Source: Bradyrhizobium pachyrhizi (GTDB taxonomy: Bacteria; Pseudomonadota; Alphaproteobacteria; Rhizobiales; Xanthobacteraceae). From it: a stretch of 35,849 nucleotides of DNA. A program made the position numbers and the translations under genes. Within the stretch, counting starts at the first letter, position 1, and each line of letters starts with the position of its first letter. Where the stretch lies: contig NZ_LFIQ01000124.1 in NCBI RefSeq assembly GCF_001189245.1, positions 133,762-169,610 of the forward strand. Direction: 5' to 3'. The notes beneath the pieces are model-generated. The model was not told the origin of the DNA and did no database searches. It was given only the letters and a program-made list of their open reading frames with translations. This document shows, piece by piece, positions 16,855-24,536 of this stretch.

Positions 16855-17648
16855 GGCGGAAGAATCGAGGAAACGAGCAGCTGGGTGTAGGGCTCGCGCG
16901 GATCGTCGAGCACCTGGTCGGTGAGGCCGGTCTCGATGACGCGGCCGCCCTTCATCACCATCACGCGATGCGAGAGCAAGCGCGCCACCGCCAGATCGTG
17001 GGTCACGACGATCGCGGCGAGCCCGAGCTCGCTGACGAGGTTGCGCATCAGGTCGAGCAAGCGCGCCTGCACCGAGACGTCGAGGCCGCCGGTCGGCTCG
17101 TCCATGAACACCAGCCGCGGCTCGGTGACGAGGTTGCGGGCGATCTGCAGCCGCTGCCGCATGCCACCGGAATAGGTCTTCGGCGCGTCGTCGATGCGGC
17201 CGGTATCGATCTCGACCCGCTCCAGCCAGGTCGACGCGGTGTCACGGATGCGGCCGTAATGATTCCAGCCGACCGCCATCAGCCTCTCGCCGACATTGGC
17301 GCCGGCCGAGACGCCCATGCGCAGCCCCTGCGCCGGGTCCTGGTGCACAAAGCCCCAGTCGGTGCGAAACAGGAAGCGCCGCTCGGCCTCGCCGAGTTCA
17401 GCGAGATTGCGCAGCACGCCGTCGCGCATCCGGTAGGACACCTGCCCCGCACTCGGCGCGAGCTGCGCCGAGAGCAGCTGCAGCAGCGTCGACTTGCCCG
17501 AGCCGGACTCGCCGACGATCGCCAGCACCTCGCCGGGATAGAGCGCGAACGAGACGTCGCGGCAGGCCGCCAGCCGGCCGTAATTCTTGGCAAGCCCCTC
17601 GGCCAGCAGCAGCGGCTCGTCGTTCTCGAGGCTCGAGAGCTCAGACAT
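16851..17648 (-). CDS. phnK: C-P lyase ABC-type protein PhnK
   Basis: The product is 265 residues. Walker A is G46-E-S-G-S-G-K-S-T, the signature is Y-S-G-G-M-R-Q-R-L and Walker B is L-V-F-M-D-E-P-T-G-G-L-D. The M-R-Q-R form is typical of PhnK and of dipeptide-type ATPases. PhnK binds the PhnGHIJ core at PhnJ and is required for phosphonate use. The start at 17648 (M-S-E-L) is selected because it overlaps the phnJ stop by only 8 bases; an upstream in-frame extension is Arg-rich read-through of phnJ. It is the fifth gene of the operon. Confidence 0.94.
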   Translation of the reverse strand: MSELSSLENDEPLLLAEGLAKNYGRLAACRDVSFALYPGEVLAIVGESGSGKSTLLQLLSAQLAPSAGQVSYRMRDGVLRNLAELGEAERRFLFRTDWGFVHQDPAQGLRMGVSAGANVGERLMAVGWNHYGRIRDTASTWLERVEIDTGRIDDAPKTYSGGMRQRLQIARNLVTEPRLVFMDEPTGGLDVSVQARLLDLMRNLVSELGLAAIVVTHDLAVARLLSHRVMVMKGGRVIETGLTDQVLDDPREPYTQLLVSSILPP

Positions 17649-18525
17649 GCGCCTTCTCCTTGTGCGGCGCTGCGCTCTCGGTGCCGTGATGGCCGGCGGC
17701 CTGGCGCTGCTCGCAAAAGTCCGTGTCGGAGCAGACGAACATCCGCCCGCCCTTGTCGTCGGTGACGATCTCGTCGAGATAGGAATTGTCGGCGCCACAC
17801 AGCGCGCAGGGCGCGTTGAAGCGGTAGCGCGTGAACGGGTGATCCTCGAAATCCAGCGACACCACGGTGGTGTAGGGCGGGATCGCGTAGATGCGCTTCT
17901 CGCGGCCGGCGCCGAACAGCTGCAGCGCCGCGCAATTGTCCATCTTCGGATTGTCGAATTTCGGCGTCGGCGACGGGTCCATCACGTAGCGCGCGTTCAC
18001 CTTCACCGGATAGGCGTAGGCGGTGGCGATATGGCCGAAGCGCGCGATGTCCTCGTAGAGCTTGACGTGCATCAGCCCGTATTCGGCGAGCGCGTGCATG
18101 CGCCGCGTCTCGGTCTCGCGCGGCTCGAGGAAGCGCAGCGGCTCGGGGATCGGCACCTGATAGACCAGCACCTGCCCGGCATGCAGCGACGCCTCGGGAA
18201 TGCGATGCCGGGTCTGGATCACGGTCGCGTCCGTGGTCGAGGTCGTGGTCGCGACACCAGCGGTCTTGCCGAAGAACTTGCGGATCGAGATCGCGTTGGT
18301 GGTATCGTCCGAGCCTTGGTCGATCACCTTCAGCACGTCGTCGGGACCGAGGATCGCGGCGGTCACCTGCACGCCGCCGGTGCCCCAGCCATAGGGCATC
18401 GGCATCTCGCGGCTCGCGAACGGCACCTGATAGCCGGGGATCGCGATCGCCTTGAGGATCGCGCGGCGGATCATCCGCTTGGTCTGCTCGTCGAGATAGG
18501 CGAAATTGTACGTCGGCGCATTCAT
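17641..18525 (-). CDS. phnJ: Carbon-phosphorus lyase catalytic subunit PhnJ (radical SAM)
   Basis: The product is 294 residues. PhnJ cleaves the C-P bond of alpha-D-ribose 1-methylphosphonate 5-phosphate, releasing methane (or another alkane) and the 1,2-cyclic phosphate. All key residues are visible: C240-x2-C243-x21-C265-x5-C271, the [4Fe-4S]/thiyl cysteine pattern, and G31 in I-P-G-Y-Q-V-P-F, matching the glycyl-radical residue of the E. coli enzyme with an offset of one. The N-terminal start M-N-A-P-T-Y-N-F at 18525 overlaps the phnI stop by four bases. The protein looks fully functional. Confidence 0.97.
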   Translation of the reverse strand: MNAPTYNFAYLDEQTKRMIRRAILKAIAIPGYQVPFASREMPMPYGWGTGGVQVTAAILGPDDVLKVIDQGSDDTTNAISIRKFFGKTAGVATTTSTTDATVIQTRHRIPEASLHAGQVLVYQVPIPEPLRFLEPRETETRRMHALAEYGLMHVKLYEDIARFGHIATAYAYPVKVNARYVMDPSPTPKFDNPKMDNCAALQLFGAGREKRIYAIPPYTTVVSLDFEDHPFTRYRFNAPCALCGADNSYLDEIVTDDKGGRMFVCSDTDFCEQRQAAGHHGTESAAPHKEKAHV

Positions 18526-19625
18526 TCCGCGGCCTCCTGCATTTCCACGGCCTCGTTGGCTTCCGCGAACTCCTGCCGCAGCTTGCGCAACAGGCCGAGC
18601 TCGGACTGGAAGTCGACGTAGTGCGGCAGCTTGAGGTGCTCGACGAAGCCGGTCGACTGGACATTGTCGGAGTGCGACATCACGAACTCCTCGTCCTGCG
18701 CCGGCGCCGCCGCCTCCTCGCCGAGCTCGCGCGCGCGCAGCGCGCGATCGACCAGCGCCATCGACATGGTCTTGCGTTCGCTCTGGCCGAAGGCGAGGCC
18801 ATAGCCGCGGGTAAAGCACGGCGCCTCGGTCGTCGAGCCCTTGAACTGGTTGACCATCTGGCACTCGGTCAACTCGATCGAGCCGAGCGGCACGGCAAAG
18901 CCCGCGTCCTCGGCGAAGAACTCGACCTCGACCTCGCCGAAGCGGATCTCGCCGGCGAACGGGTGATTGCGGCCATAGCCGCGCTGCGTCGAGTAGCCGA
19001 GCGCGAGCAGGAAGCCCTCATCGCCGCGCGCCAGATTCTGCAGCCGCAAATCGCGGTCGGCCGGAAAGCTCAGCGGCTCGCGCGTGAGGTCGCCGACCGG
19101 CGTGTTGCTATCTGCCTGCGGTGAGGATTCGATCAGGCCATCGCGGCCGAGAATGTCGGTGACCCGCGGCGTGGCGGCCTGCGAGGCGTCCGCGGTTGCC
19201 GGCTGCTCCGGCACAAAGCCTTCCGCGAGCTGCGGATCGAGCAGGCGATGGGTGTAGTCGAAGGTCGGGCCCAGGATCTGGCCGCCCGGAACGTCCTTGA
19301 AGGTCGAGGAGATCCGCCGCCGCACCTGCATCTCGCCGGTGTTGACCGGCTCGGTGGCGCCGAAGCGCGGCAGCGTGGCGCGGAAGGCACGGACCAGGAA
19401 GATCGCCTCGATCATGTCGCCGCGCGCCTGCTTGATCGCGAGCGCCGCGAGCTCGCGGTCGTAGAGCGAACCTTCGGTCATCACGCGGTCGACACCAAGC
19501 GCGAGCTGCTCGGAGATCTGTGCCAGCGTCACCTCGGGCACGTCGCGGTCGCCGCGCCGCTCATGCGCGAGCAGACGATGGGCGTTCTCGATGGCGCGCT
19601 CGCCTCCCTTGACGGCTACATACAT
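18522..19625 (-). CDS. phnI: C-P lyase complex subunit PhnI
   Basis: The product is 367 residues and matches PhnI along its length, starting M-Y-V-A-V-K-G-G-E-R-A-I. In the middle it has Y-T-H-R-L-L-D-P-Q-L and near the C-terminus T-E-C-Q-M-V-N-Q-F-K-G and H-L-K-L-P-H-Y-V-D-F-Q. PhnI is the purine nucleosidase-like subunit that, with PhnG, PhnH and PhnL, attaches the phosphonate to C1 of ribose from ATP. It overlaps phnJ by ATGA and follows phnH by 3 bp. The acidic C-terminal tail is ordinary for alphaproteobacterial forms. Confidence 0.95.
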   Translation of the reverse strand: MYVAVKGGERAIENAHRLLAHERRGDRDVPEVTLAQISEQLALGVDRVMTEGSLYDRELAALAIKQARGDMIEAIFLVRAFRATLPRFGATEPVNTGEMQVRRRISSTFKDVPGGQILGPTFDYTHRLLDPQLAEGFVPEQPATADASQAATPRVTDILGRDGLIESSPQADSNTPVGDLTREPLSFPADRDLRLQNLARGDEGFLLALGYSTQRGYGRNHPFAGEIRFGEVEVEFFAEDAGFAVPLGSIELTECQMVNQFKGSTTEAPCFTRGYGLAFGQSERKTMSMALVDRALRARELGEEAAAPAQDEEFVMSHSDNVQSTGFVEHLKLPHYVDFQSELGLLRKLRQEFAEANEAVEMQEAAE

Positions 19626-19628
19626 CGC

Positions 19629-20237
19629 TTACACTCCGCTTGCGATCAGCCGCGTGGTGCGCGGGATCGCCACAATGGCATCGTCATGGACCAGCACGAC
19701 ATCGATGCCGCGCGGGAACAGGGCTTCGTTGATCACAAGCCGCTGGAACAGGTCGCGCGGCTTGAGCATCGCCTGCAGCACGGCGCTGCCGTCGATGCCG
19801 GGTCCTTTCAGCTCGAAGGCCGGCCCCTGCGATAGGCTGTCGACCTGCAGGATCAGCGTGGTCGAGCGGTCAGGATACTCGCTGCTGCCGAACGCAAAGC
19901 AATCGAGCGCCGGCAGGCTCGCGGCATCGCCGATCAAAGCGAAGCTCGCGATCGAGGAATCGGAGACCACCGGCGCGCTGGCGTGAAACTTCAGCCAGCG
20001 GGCGACGTCCGGCGTCGCCGACATCGCGGCGTCGAGCCAGATCGGCGTGTCGTGATCGAACAGCGTCAGCGCGATCGCGGCCGAGCCACGCATCATGCCG
20101 GCTGGTGTTCCCACGCTCGCGGCGACGCGCTGCACGCTGCCCGGGCGCGCCATCGCATCCATCACGGAACGGAAAGTCGACTGCGCCGACAGCACCTTGT
20201 CGGCAAAGCCCGCGGGCATTTCGGCAATCGTCGTCAT
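19629..20237 (-). CDS. phnH: C-P lyase complex subunit PhnH
   Basis: The product is 202 residues. PhnH is a structural dimer subunit of the PhnGHIJ core. It shows the family's Q-S-T-F-R-S-V-M-D-A-M-A-R-P-G near the start and E-L-K-G-P-G-I-D-G in the second half. Two starts are possible. The ATG at 20237 has GAGGGA about 7 nt upstream and lies just past the phnG stop, so I prefer it to the GTG at 20252, which would overlap phnG by 11 nt. Gene order phnG-phnH-phnI is canonical. Confidence 0.94.
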   Translation of the reverse strand: MTTIAEMPAGFADKVLSAQSTFRSVMDAMARPGSVQRVAASVGTPAGMMRGSAAIALTLFDHDTPIWLDAAMSATPDVARWLKFHASAPVVSDSSIASFALIGDAASLPALDCFAFGSSEYPDRSTTLILQVDSLSQGPAFELKGPGIDGSAVLQAMLKPRDLFQRLVINEALFPRGIDVVLVHDDAIVAIPRTTRLIASGV

Positions 20238-20241
20238 TGCA

Positions 20242-20703
20242 TCATCCCTCACCGCGCACCATCGTGTAGAAATCGACCCGCGTCGCCGCGGTTTCCGCTG
20301 CCTTGCGGCCGCGTTCGGCGTTCATGGCGACGCGCAGCGGCGCGATCACCTTGGCCTCCACCTCGCCGGACAACTCCGCCGACTGCACCATGGCGTCGCA
20401 CAGCGCGATCATCTGCGCCTTCCGCGCGTCGCGGCCAAGCGTGTAGCCGAAGCCGACCTCGCCGGTCGCAAGCCGCACCGCCGCGCGCGACACCGTCGCC
20501 TCGCCGAGATTGAACGGCGCACCGTCGCCGCCGATCCGCCCGCGCAGCATCACAAGGCCGTTTTCCGGCTCGCGCAGGTTCTCATGCGCGGGCACCGCGA
20601 TCGCTGCCAGCCTGCCGGCGATGTCCGCAGCGGCGGCGTGCGCCAGCACCGTCATCGCGGCCTTGCGCTGGAGCTGTTTGCTGTTTGGTCCGGTCGAACT
20701 CAT
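20242..20703 (-). CDS. phnG: C-P lyase complex subunit PhnG (first gene of the lyase operon)
   Basis: The product is 153 residues. PhnG is the small helical core subunit; recognisable parts are P-A-H-E-N-L-R-E-P-E-N-G-L-V-M-L-R-G and F-N-L-G-E-A-T-V-S-R, followed by G-Y-T-L-G-R-D. The ATG at 20703 is chosen because AAAGG lies upstream and because the longer frame would begin inside the operator palindrome. It is the promoter-proximal gene of phnGHIJKLMN. A Pho-box-like element, a -10-like hexamer and a large palindrome precede it, shared with divergent phnF. Confidence 0.94.
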   Translation of the reverse strand: MSSTGPNSKQLQRKAAMTVLAHAAAADIAGRLAAIAVPAHENLREPENGLVMLRGRIGGDGAPFNLGEATVSRAAVRLATGEVGFGYTLGRDARKAQMIALCDAMVQSAELSGEVEAKVIAPLRVAMNAERGRKAAETAATRVDFYTMVRGEG

Positions 20704-20731
20704 GGGCAAACCTTTGGGCAACTTTGCTTGC

Positions 20732-20763
20732 ATCAAGTTGTCTATGATACTAGACAACTTGAT
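20732..20763. promoter_or_regulatory. Large palindrome, likely PhnF operator
   Basis: ATCAAGTTGTCTA (20732-20744), 6 nt, TAGACAACTTGAT (20751-20763) is a perfect 13-bp-arm inverted repeat between divergent phnG and phnF. The inner TTGTCTA...TAGACAA resembles operators of GntR/HutC-type regulators. Its right end overlaps the -10-like TATCAA of the phnG promoter, so bound PhnF would block initiation. It is also 57 bp from phnF, allowing autoregulation. Confidence 0.8.
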
Positions 20764-20792
20764 AGCGGAGCGCCATGACTGTTTCGTGACAA
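20759..20792 (-). promoter_or_regulatory. phnG promoter with Pho box
   Basis: Read on the minus strand, TTGTCAC-GAAA-CAGTCAT (20792-20775) matches the two 7-bp direct repeats with 4-bp spacer of a PhoB box (consensus CTGTCAT-N4-CTGTCAY). Exactly 10 nt later comes TATCAA (20764-20759), a -10-like hexamer. This is the same box-to--10 distance as in E. coli phoA. No good -35 is seen, as expected for a PhoB-activated promoter. Confidence 0.7.
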
Positions 20793-20819
20793 ACCAAAGA
20801 TTTCTGGTATCACCGCGCC

Positions 20820-21545
20820 ATGAGCATGCAGGAAAGTTCCGGCGTTGCCTTGTGGCGGCAGGTCGCCGACGGCATCGAGCGCGGCATCGCTGACGGCCGC
20901 TTTGCCGCCGGCGAAAAGCTGCCCGGCGAGATGGAGATCGCCGAGACGTACCGGGTCAACCGGCACACCGTGCGGCGGGCGCTCGCCGCATTGGCCGAGC
21001 GCGGCCTGGTGCGCGCGGAACGCGGCAGCGGCACCTATGTCGAAGCCCAGCGCCTCGCCTATCCCTTGCGCTCACGCACGCGGTTTTCCGAGATTGTCGG
21101 CGCCGGCGGCCACGAGCCGCGCGGCCAGTTGATCGATGCGAGCAGCGACACCGCCAATCGCGAGATCGCGCGCGAGCTGGGGCTGAAGATCGGTGCGCCG
21201 CTGATCCGGATCGAAGCGGTGCGGCTCGCCGACCGAACGCCGATCTGTGTTTCCACCACCTGGCTGTCGGCCGAGCGGTTTCCCGATGCCGGCAGCGTAT
21301 TCGCCAACGTCCGCTCGATGACGAAGCTGCTCGGCCATTACGGCGTCAAGGACTACCACCGCGCCTCGACCCGGATCACCGCGGCGATCGTCGATGCGAC
21401 CGACGCCGCGCGGCTCGACCTGCCGCTGGGACGGCCGGTGCTGGTGGTCGACGCAACCGACGTCGACATGCTGGACCAGCCGCTGGTGACCAAGCGCTCG
21501 CGCTTCGCCGCCGAGCGCGTGGAGTTTCTGGTCGAGAATGGTTGA
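20820..21545 (+). CDS. phnF: Phosphonate utilisation regulator PhnF (GntR/HutC family)
   Basis: The product is 241 residues. The GntR winged helix-turn-helix occupies about 8-75: L-W-R-Q-V-A-D-G-I near 11-19, K-L-P-G-E near 33-37, and V-N-R-H-T-V-R-R-A-L in the recognition helix. The G-S-G-T-Y-V wing follows near 69-74. The C-terminal UTRA ligand domain covers about 90-235. Divergent position next to phnG and the palindrome between them identify it as PhnF. No strong ribosome site precedes the ATG at 20820, and a second ATG two codons later is an alternative. It probably represses the lyase operon until a phosphonate or pathway metabolite binds the UTRA domain; the effector is unknown. Confidence 0.92.
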   Translation: MSMQESSGVALWRQVADGIERGIADGRFAAGEKLPGEMEIAETYRVNRHTVRRALAALAERGLVRAERGSGTYVEAQRLAYPLRSRTRFSEIVGAGGHEPRGQLIDASSDTANREIARELGLKIGAPLIRIEAVRLADRTPICVSTTWLSAERFPDAGSVFANVRSMTKLLGHYGVKDYHRASTRITAAIVDATDAARLDLPLGRPVLVVDATDVDMLDQPLVTKRSRFAAERVEFLVENG

Positions 21546-21560
21546 CGACTGAGCACTTCT

Positions 21561-21704
21561 CCCTCGCCCCGCTCTGGCGGGGAGAGCGTGGGGGTGAGGG
21601 GCCTGTCTCCGCGAATCCGGAAGCTGTGAGTCCCCGGAGAGTCCGCGTCACCCGGAATTTGCGCTGCGCGAAAATTCCGGCCTCTCCCCGCACGCGGGGA
21701 GAGG
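21561..21704. repeat. Composite intergenic palindromic repeat between phnF and phnE
   Basis: Three inverted repeats sit side by side: CCCTCGCCCC (21561-21570) with GGGGTGAGGG (21591-21600); CCGGAATTT (21652-21660) with AAATTCCGG (21672-21680); CCTCTCCCC (21681-21689) with GGGGAGAGG (21696-21704). It fills the gap between the convergent phnF and phnE stops. Repeats with this CTCTCCCCGC...GCGGGGAGAGG pattern are, from memory, dispersed through Bradyrhizobium genomes. It may terminate both transcripts. Confidence 0.75.
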
Positions 21705-21715
21705 CGAAGAAGAAG

Positions 21716-22564
21716 CTACACCACCGCACGCTGCCCGATGATCGCAAAGCGCAGCTTGCTCGAGATGAAGTCGATCGCGGCAACTGCGATCAGGATCATC
21801 AGGATCAGGAACGACACCTTCTGCCATTCCAGCACGCGGATCTGCTCGGCGAGCTGCAAGCCGATGCCGCCGGCGCCGACGATGCCGATGATGGTCGCCG
21901 AACGGGTATTCGACTCGATGAAGTAGAGCACCTGCCCGGCGATCACGGGCAGCACCTGCGGCAGCAGGCCGAAGCGGATTTCGTGCAGGGCGTTGCCGCC
22001 GGAGGCGCGAATGCCCTCGACCTGCTTGCGATCCGCCGCCTCGATCGCCTCCGAGAACAGCTTTCCGAACGCGCCGAAGTCGGACACCATGATCGCGAGC
22101 ACGCCGGCGAACGGGCCGAGACCGACGACGTTGATCCAGACCAGCGCCCAGATCAGCGTATCGACGCCGCGGATCGAGTCCAGGAAGCGGCGCACCGGAA
22201 AGCGGATCAGGTTCGAGGGGATGATGTTGCGCGCCGCCAGCAGGCTGACCGGCAGCGCCAAAACCGCGGCAAGCGTGGTGCCGAGCACCGCGATCGACAG
22301 CGTCTCGCCGAGCGCCTGCATGTAGAGCGGAAACGACGAGCCCGGATTCGGCGGAAGCATCAGCATGGTGATCCAGCCGAGCTGGCCGAGGCCCGCGATC
22401 AGCCTGGACGGCGAGAAGTCGAGATCGACCAGGCCGAACACGAAGATCGCGAGCGCCGCCGCGATCATGGCCGGCATCGCCAGCCGTGCCGATGCGGGAC
22501 GTTCGAAGACGCCGGGGTACTTCGCGCGCAGTTCCGTGGTGTCCGGCCTCGGCATCTGGCTCAT
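21716..22564 (-). CDS. phnE: Phosphonate ABC transporter permease PhnE (second copy)
   Basis: This 282-residue integral membrane protein has a first membrane helix near 27-47, the PhnE-type core from about 85, and the EAA coupling loop E-G-I-R-A-S-G-G-N-A-L-H-E-I near 185-198. The ending G-I-V-G-A-G-G-I-G-L-Q-L is typical. The start overlaps the stop of the other permease gene by four bases (ATGA), so the two are translationally coupled. They probably form a heterodimeric channel with PhnC as ATPase and PhnD as binding protein. Two permease genes are common in rhizobia. It is the last gene of phnC-phnD-phnE-phnE. Confidence 0.92.
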   Translation of the reverse strand: MSQMPRPDTTELRAKYPGVFERPASARLAMPAMIAAALAIFVFGLVDLDFSPSRLIAGLGQLGWITMLMLPPNPGSSFPLYMQALGETLSIAVLGTTLAAVLALPVSLLAARNIIPSNLIRFPVRRFLDSIRGVDTLIWALVWINVVGLGPFAGVLAIMVSDFGAFGKLFSEAIEAADRKQVEGIRASGGNALHEIRFGLLPQVLPVIAGQVLYFIESNTRSATIIGIVGAGGIGLQLAEQIRVLEWQKVSFLILMILIAVAAIDFISSKLRFAIIGQRAVV

Positions 22565-23445
22565 CGACGGGTCTCCTTGCCGAACAGCCGGCCGCGCAGC
22601 CAGCCGGTCGAAATGTCGATGATGAAGACCGTGACGATGATGGTGATGAGGATGGCGCTGACGTCGGAATAGTAGAACTTGCGGATCGCGACCACCAGCT
22701 CCTGGCCGATGCCGCCGGCGCCGACGAAGCCCATCACCGACGCCTCGCGGACGTTGATCTCGAAGCGCAGCAGCGCATAGCTGGCATAGCCGGCGGAGAC
22801 CTGCGGCAGCACGGCAAAGCGCATGCAGGACAGCCAGCTCGCGCCGGTGGAGCGGATGCCCTCGACCGGCTTCATGTCGGCATTCTCGACGATCTCGGCA
22901 AACAGCTTGCCGAGCGCCCCGGTGGTGTGGATCGCGATCGCCAGCACGCCGGCCATCGGCCCGAGGCCGAACGCGATCACGAAGATCAACGCGAACACGA
23001 TGCCAGGGACGGTGCGGGCGAATTCCAGCAGGCGGCGGATCGTGAAACGTACCCACGGGCCCGGCGACGTATTCTGGGCCGCGAAGAAATTGAGCGCGAA
23101 GGCAAGCACGGCACCCGTCAGCGTGCCGACATAGCTGATCAGGATCGTCTCGCCGAGCATCTTCAGCCACTTATGCCAACCCCAGAACCATTCGGCGGGA
23201 TCGGTCCAGACCCGCGCGCCGGAATCCAGCGTCAGGATGCGATCGAAATAGCTGACGAAATTGCCGAAATAGGTGAACAGCGTGCGCAGGTTCACTTCGG
23301 CGCCGAACGCCGCGATCACCAGCACCGCACAGAATGCCGCCGTTGCCAGCGCGGCCTTCAACCGCTTGCGTGCAACGGACTTGCGGTAGGCGTCCTCCAA
23401 TGTCGCCAGTTGCTGCGCTGGAAGAATGGATACGGCGGTCGCCAT
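22561..23445 (-). CDS. phnE: Phosphonate ABC transporter permease PhnE (first copy)
   Basis: The product is 294 residues. It has a cytoplasmic N-terminus of about 28 residues, a membrane helix near 32-50, and a long periplasmic stretch rich in Trp and aromatic residues (about 60-95). Then comes the transport core with the EAA loop E-G-I-R-S-T-G-A-S-W-L and the signature G-F-V-G-A-G-G-I-G-Q-E-L. It differs clearly from the second permease, so they are old paralogues rather than a fresh duplication. It is separated from phnD by 79 bp containing a strong hairpin. Confidence 0.92.
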   Translation of the reverse strand: MATAVSILPAQQLATLEDAYRKSVARKRLKAALATAAFCAVLVIAAFGAEVNLRTLFTYFGNFVSYFDRILTLDSGARVWTDPAEWFWGWHKWLKMLGETILISYVGTLTGAVLAFALNFFAAQNTSPGPWVRFTIRRLLEFARTVPGIVFALIFVIAFGLGPMAGVLAIAIHTTGALGKLFAEIVENADMKPVEGIRSTGASWLSCMRFAVLPQVSAGYASYALLRFEINVREASVMGFVGAGGIGQELVVAIRKFYYSDVSAILITIIVTVFIIDISTGWLRGRLFGKETRR

Positions 23446-23480
23446 CGACGCGTGCCAGTCCGGTTCGAAGTTGAGTGGAA

Positions 23481-23505
23481 AGGGCCGGGCTATACGCCCG
23501 GCCCT
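23481..23505. repeat. Strong hairpin between phnD and phnE
   Basis: AGGGCCGGGC (23481-23490), TATAC, GCCCGGCCCT (23496-23505) is a perfect 10-bp stem directly after the phnD stop. There is no T-run. In transport operons such hairpins protect the binding-protein mRNA and attenuate read-through to the permease. Confidence 0.7.
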
Positions 23506-23524
23506 CGTGACGTCAGGCGTGCGA

Positions 23525-24457
23525 TCAGCTCGCCTTCTTGCGCAAACCGTCGACGAACTTGATCAGCTCGATGGTGCCGTCCCAATCCTTGGTGGTGGCG
23601 GGATGGAAGCCCTTCTTCTGACCGTCGGACAGACGGTCGAAGGCGGCTTTGTCCTTGGTCGGGGCGTCGAAGAAGGCCTTTGCGATCGCGGCCTTCAGGT
23701 CCTCCGGAAGATCGGTGTTGTACGCATAGGGGCCGTTGATGATCAGCGCCGACTTGTGGATGATGCGGAAATCATCCTTCTTCATCGCCGAGCCGTCGGC
23801 ATTCTTCAGCATGCCCTTGGTCAGCATCTGGGCGAGCGTGGAATCGTCCTCGTTGGTCCACTGGTTGGCGGCCACATCAACGGTTCCCTGCGACAGCGCC
23901 AGGACGGCGTTCTCGTGGCTGCCGGTGAACACGACCTTGCCGAAATAGCCTTCGGCGTTCGCGATGCCCATCTTGTTGAGTTCGAAGCGCGGCACGTTGT
24001 TGCCGGACGTCGAGTTCGGATCGACCAGGCCGAGATTCTTGCCTTTCAGGTCCTCGACCGTCTTGTACGGGCTCGACGCCTTGACGAAGAACACCGAGTA
24101 ATAGCCGGTCGAACCGTCGGCGTTCATATCGTTGGCGAACGCGTCGGTCTTGACGCCGGTCAGGCGCGCGCGAGAGAACGAGGCCGAGCCGTAGCTGGCG
24201 ATCTGGATGTTGCCGGCGCGCTGGCCTTCGATGACGGCCGCGTAGTCGTTGGCAATGCGCAGCGTGACCTTCACGCCGAGCTCCTTCGACAGATACGCCA
24301 CGAACGGCGTCCAGCGCTCGGTGACGCCGGAGGCGTTCTCGGCCGGCACCACCGCGAAGGTGAGCTCCGGGTATTTTGCTTTCCAGTCCTGCGCGGAGGC
24401 CGAACCGGCAAATGCCAGCGCGGCGGCGCCAGCCAGAATGATGCGACGAGTGAACAT
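23525..24457 (-). CDS. phnD: Phosphonate ABC transporter substrate-binding protein PhnD
   Basis: This 310-residue periplasmic protein has a signal peptide M-F-T-R-R-I-I-L-A-G followed by an Ala-rich core, with cleavage likely after A-S-A (about residue 22). The mature protein begins Q-D-W-K and shows the PhnD pattern: P-E-N-A-S-G-V, E-G-Q-R-A-G-N-I-Q-I-A-S-Y-G, the phosphonate-loop P-N-S-T-S-G-N-N-V-P and the G-S-H-E-N-A-V turn. It captures phosphonates and delivers them to the PhnE permeases. GAGGGG lies 6 nt before the ATG. It is flanked on both sides by GC-rich hairpins, which may give it higher expression than the rest of the operon. Confidence 0.94.
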   Translation of the reverse strand: MFTRRIILAGAAALAFAGSASAQDWKAKYPELTFAVVPAENASGVTERWTPFVAYLSKELGVKVTLRIANDYAAVIEGQRAGNIQIASYGSASFSRARLTGVKTDAFANDMNADGSTGYYSVFFVKASSPYKTVEDLKGKNLGLVDPNSTSGNNVPRFELNKMGIANAEGYFGKVVFTGSHENAVLALSQGTVDVAANQWTNEDDSTLAQMLTKGMLKNADGSAMKKDDFRIIHKSALIINGPYAYNTDLPEDLKAAIAKAFFDAPTKDKAAFDRLSDGQKKGFHPATTKDWDGTIELIKFVDGLRKKAS

Positions 24458-24490
24458 GACTACCCCTCTTTTGTTGTAGTTGCACCTGTT

Positions 24491-24511
24491 GGCCGGGCAA
24501 AATGCCCGGCC
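24491..24511. repeat. Hairpin between phnC and phnD
   Basis: GGCCGGGCA (24491-24499), 3 nt, TGCCCGGCC (24503-24511) is a perfect 9-bp stem between phnC and phnD. It shares the GGCCGGGC core with the hairpin after phnD. It could stabilise the 5' end of a processed phnD mRNA. Confidence 0.65.
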
Positions 24512-24536
24512 TCCCAGATTGAAAAATGCGCGACGC

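Noticed and set aside
16144..17648. PhnK and PhnL as subunits of an unrelated oligopeptide importer
   Set aside because: They overlap phnJ and each other in canonical C-P lyase order and no permease lies beside them.
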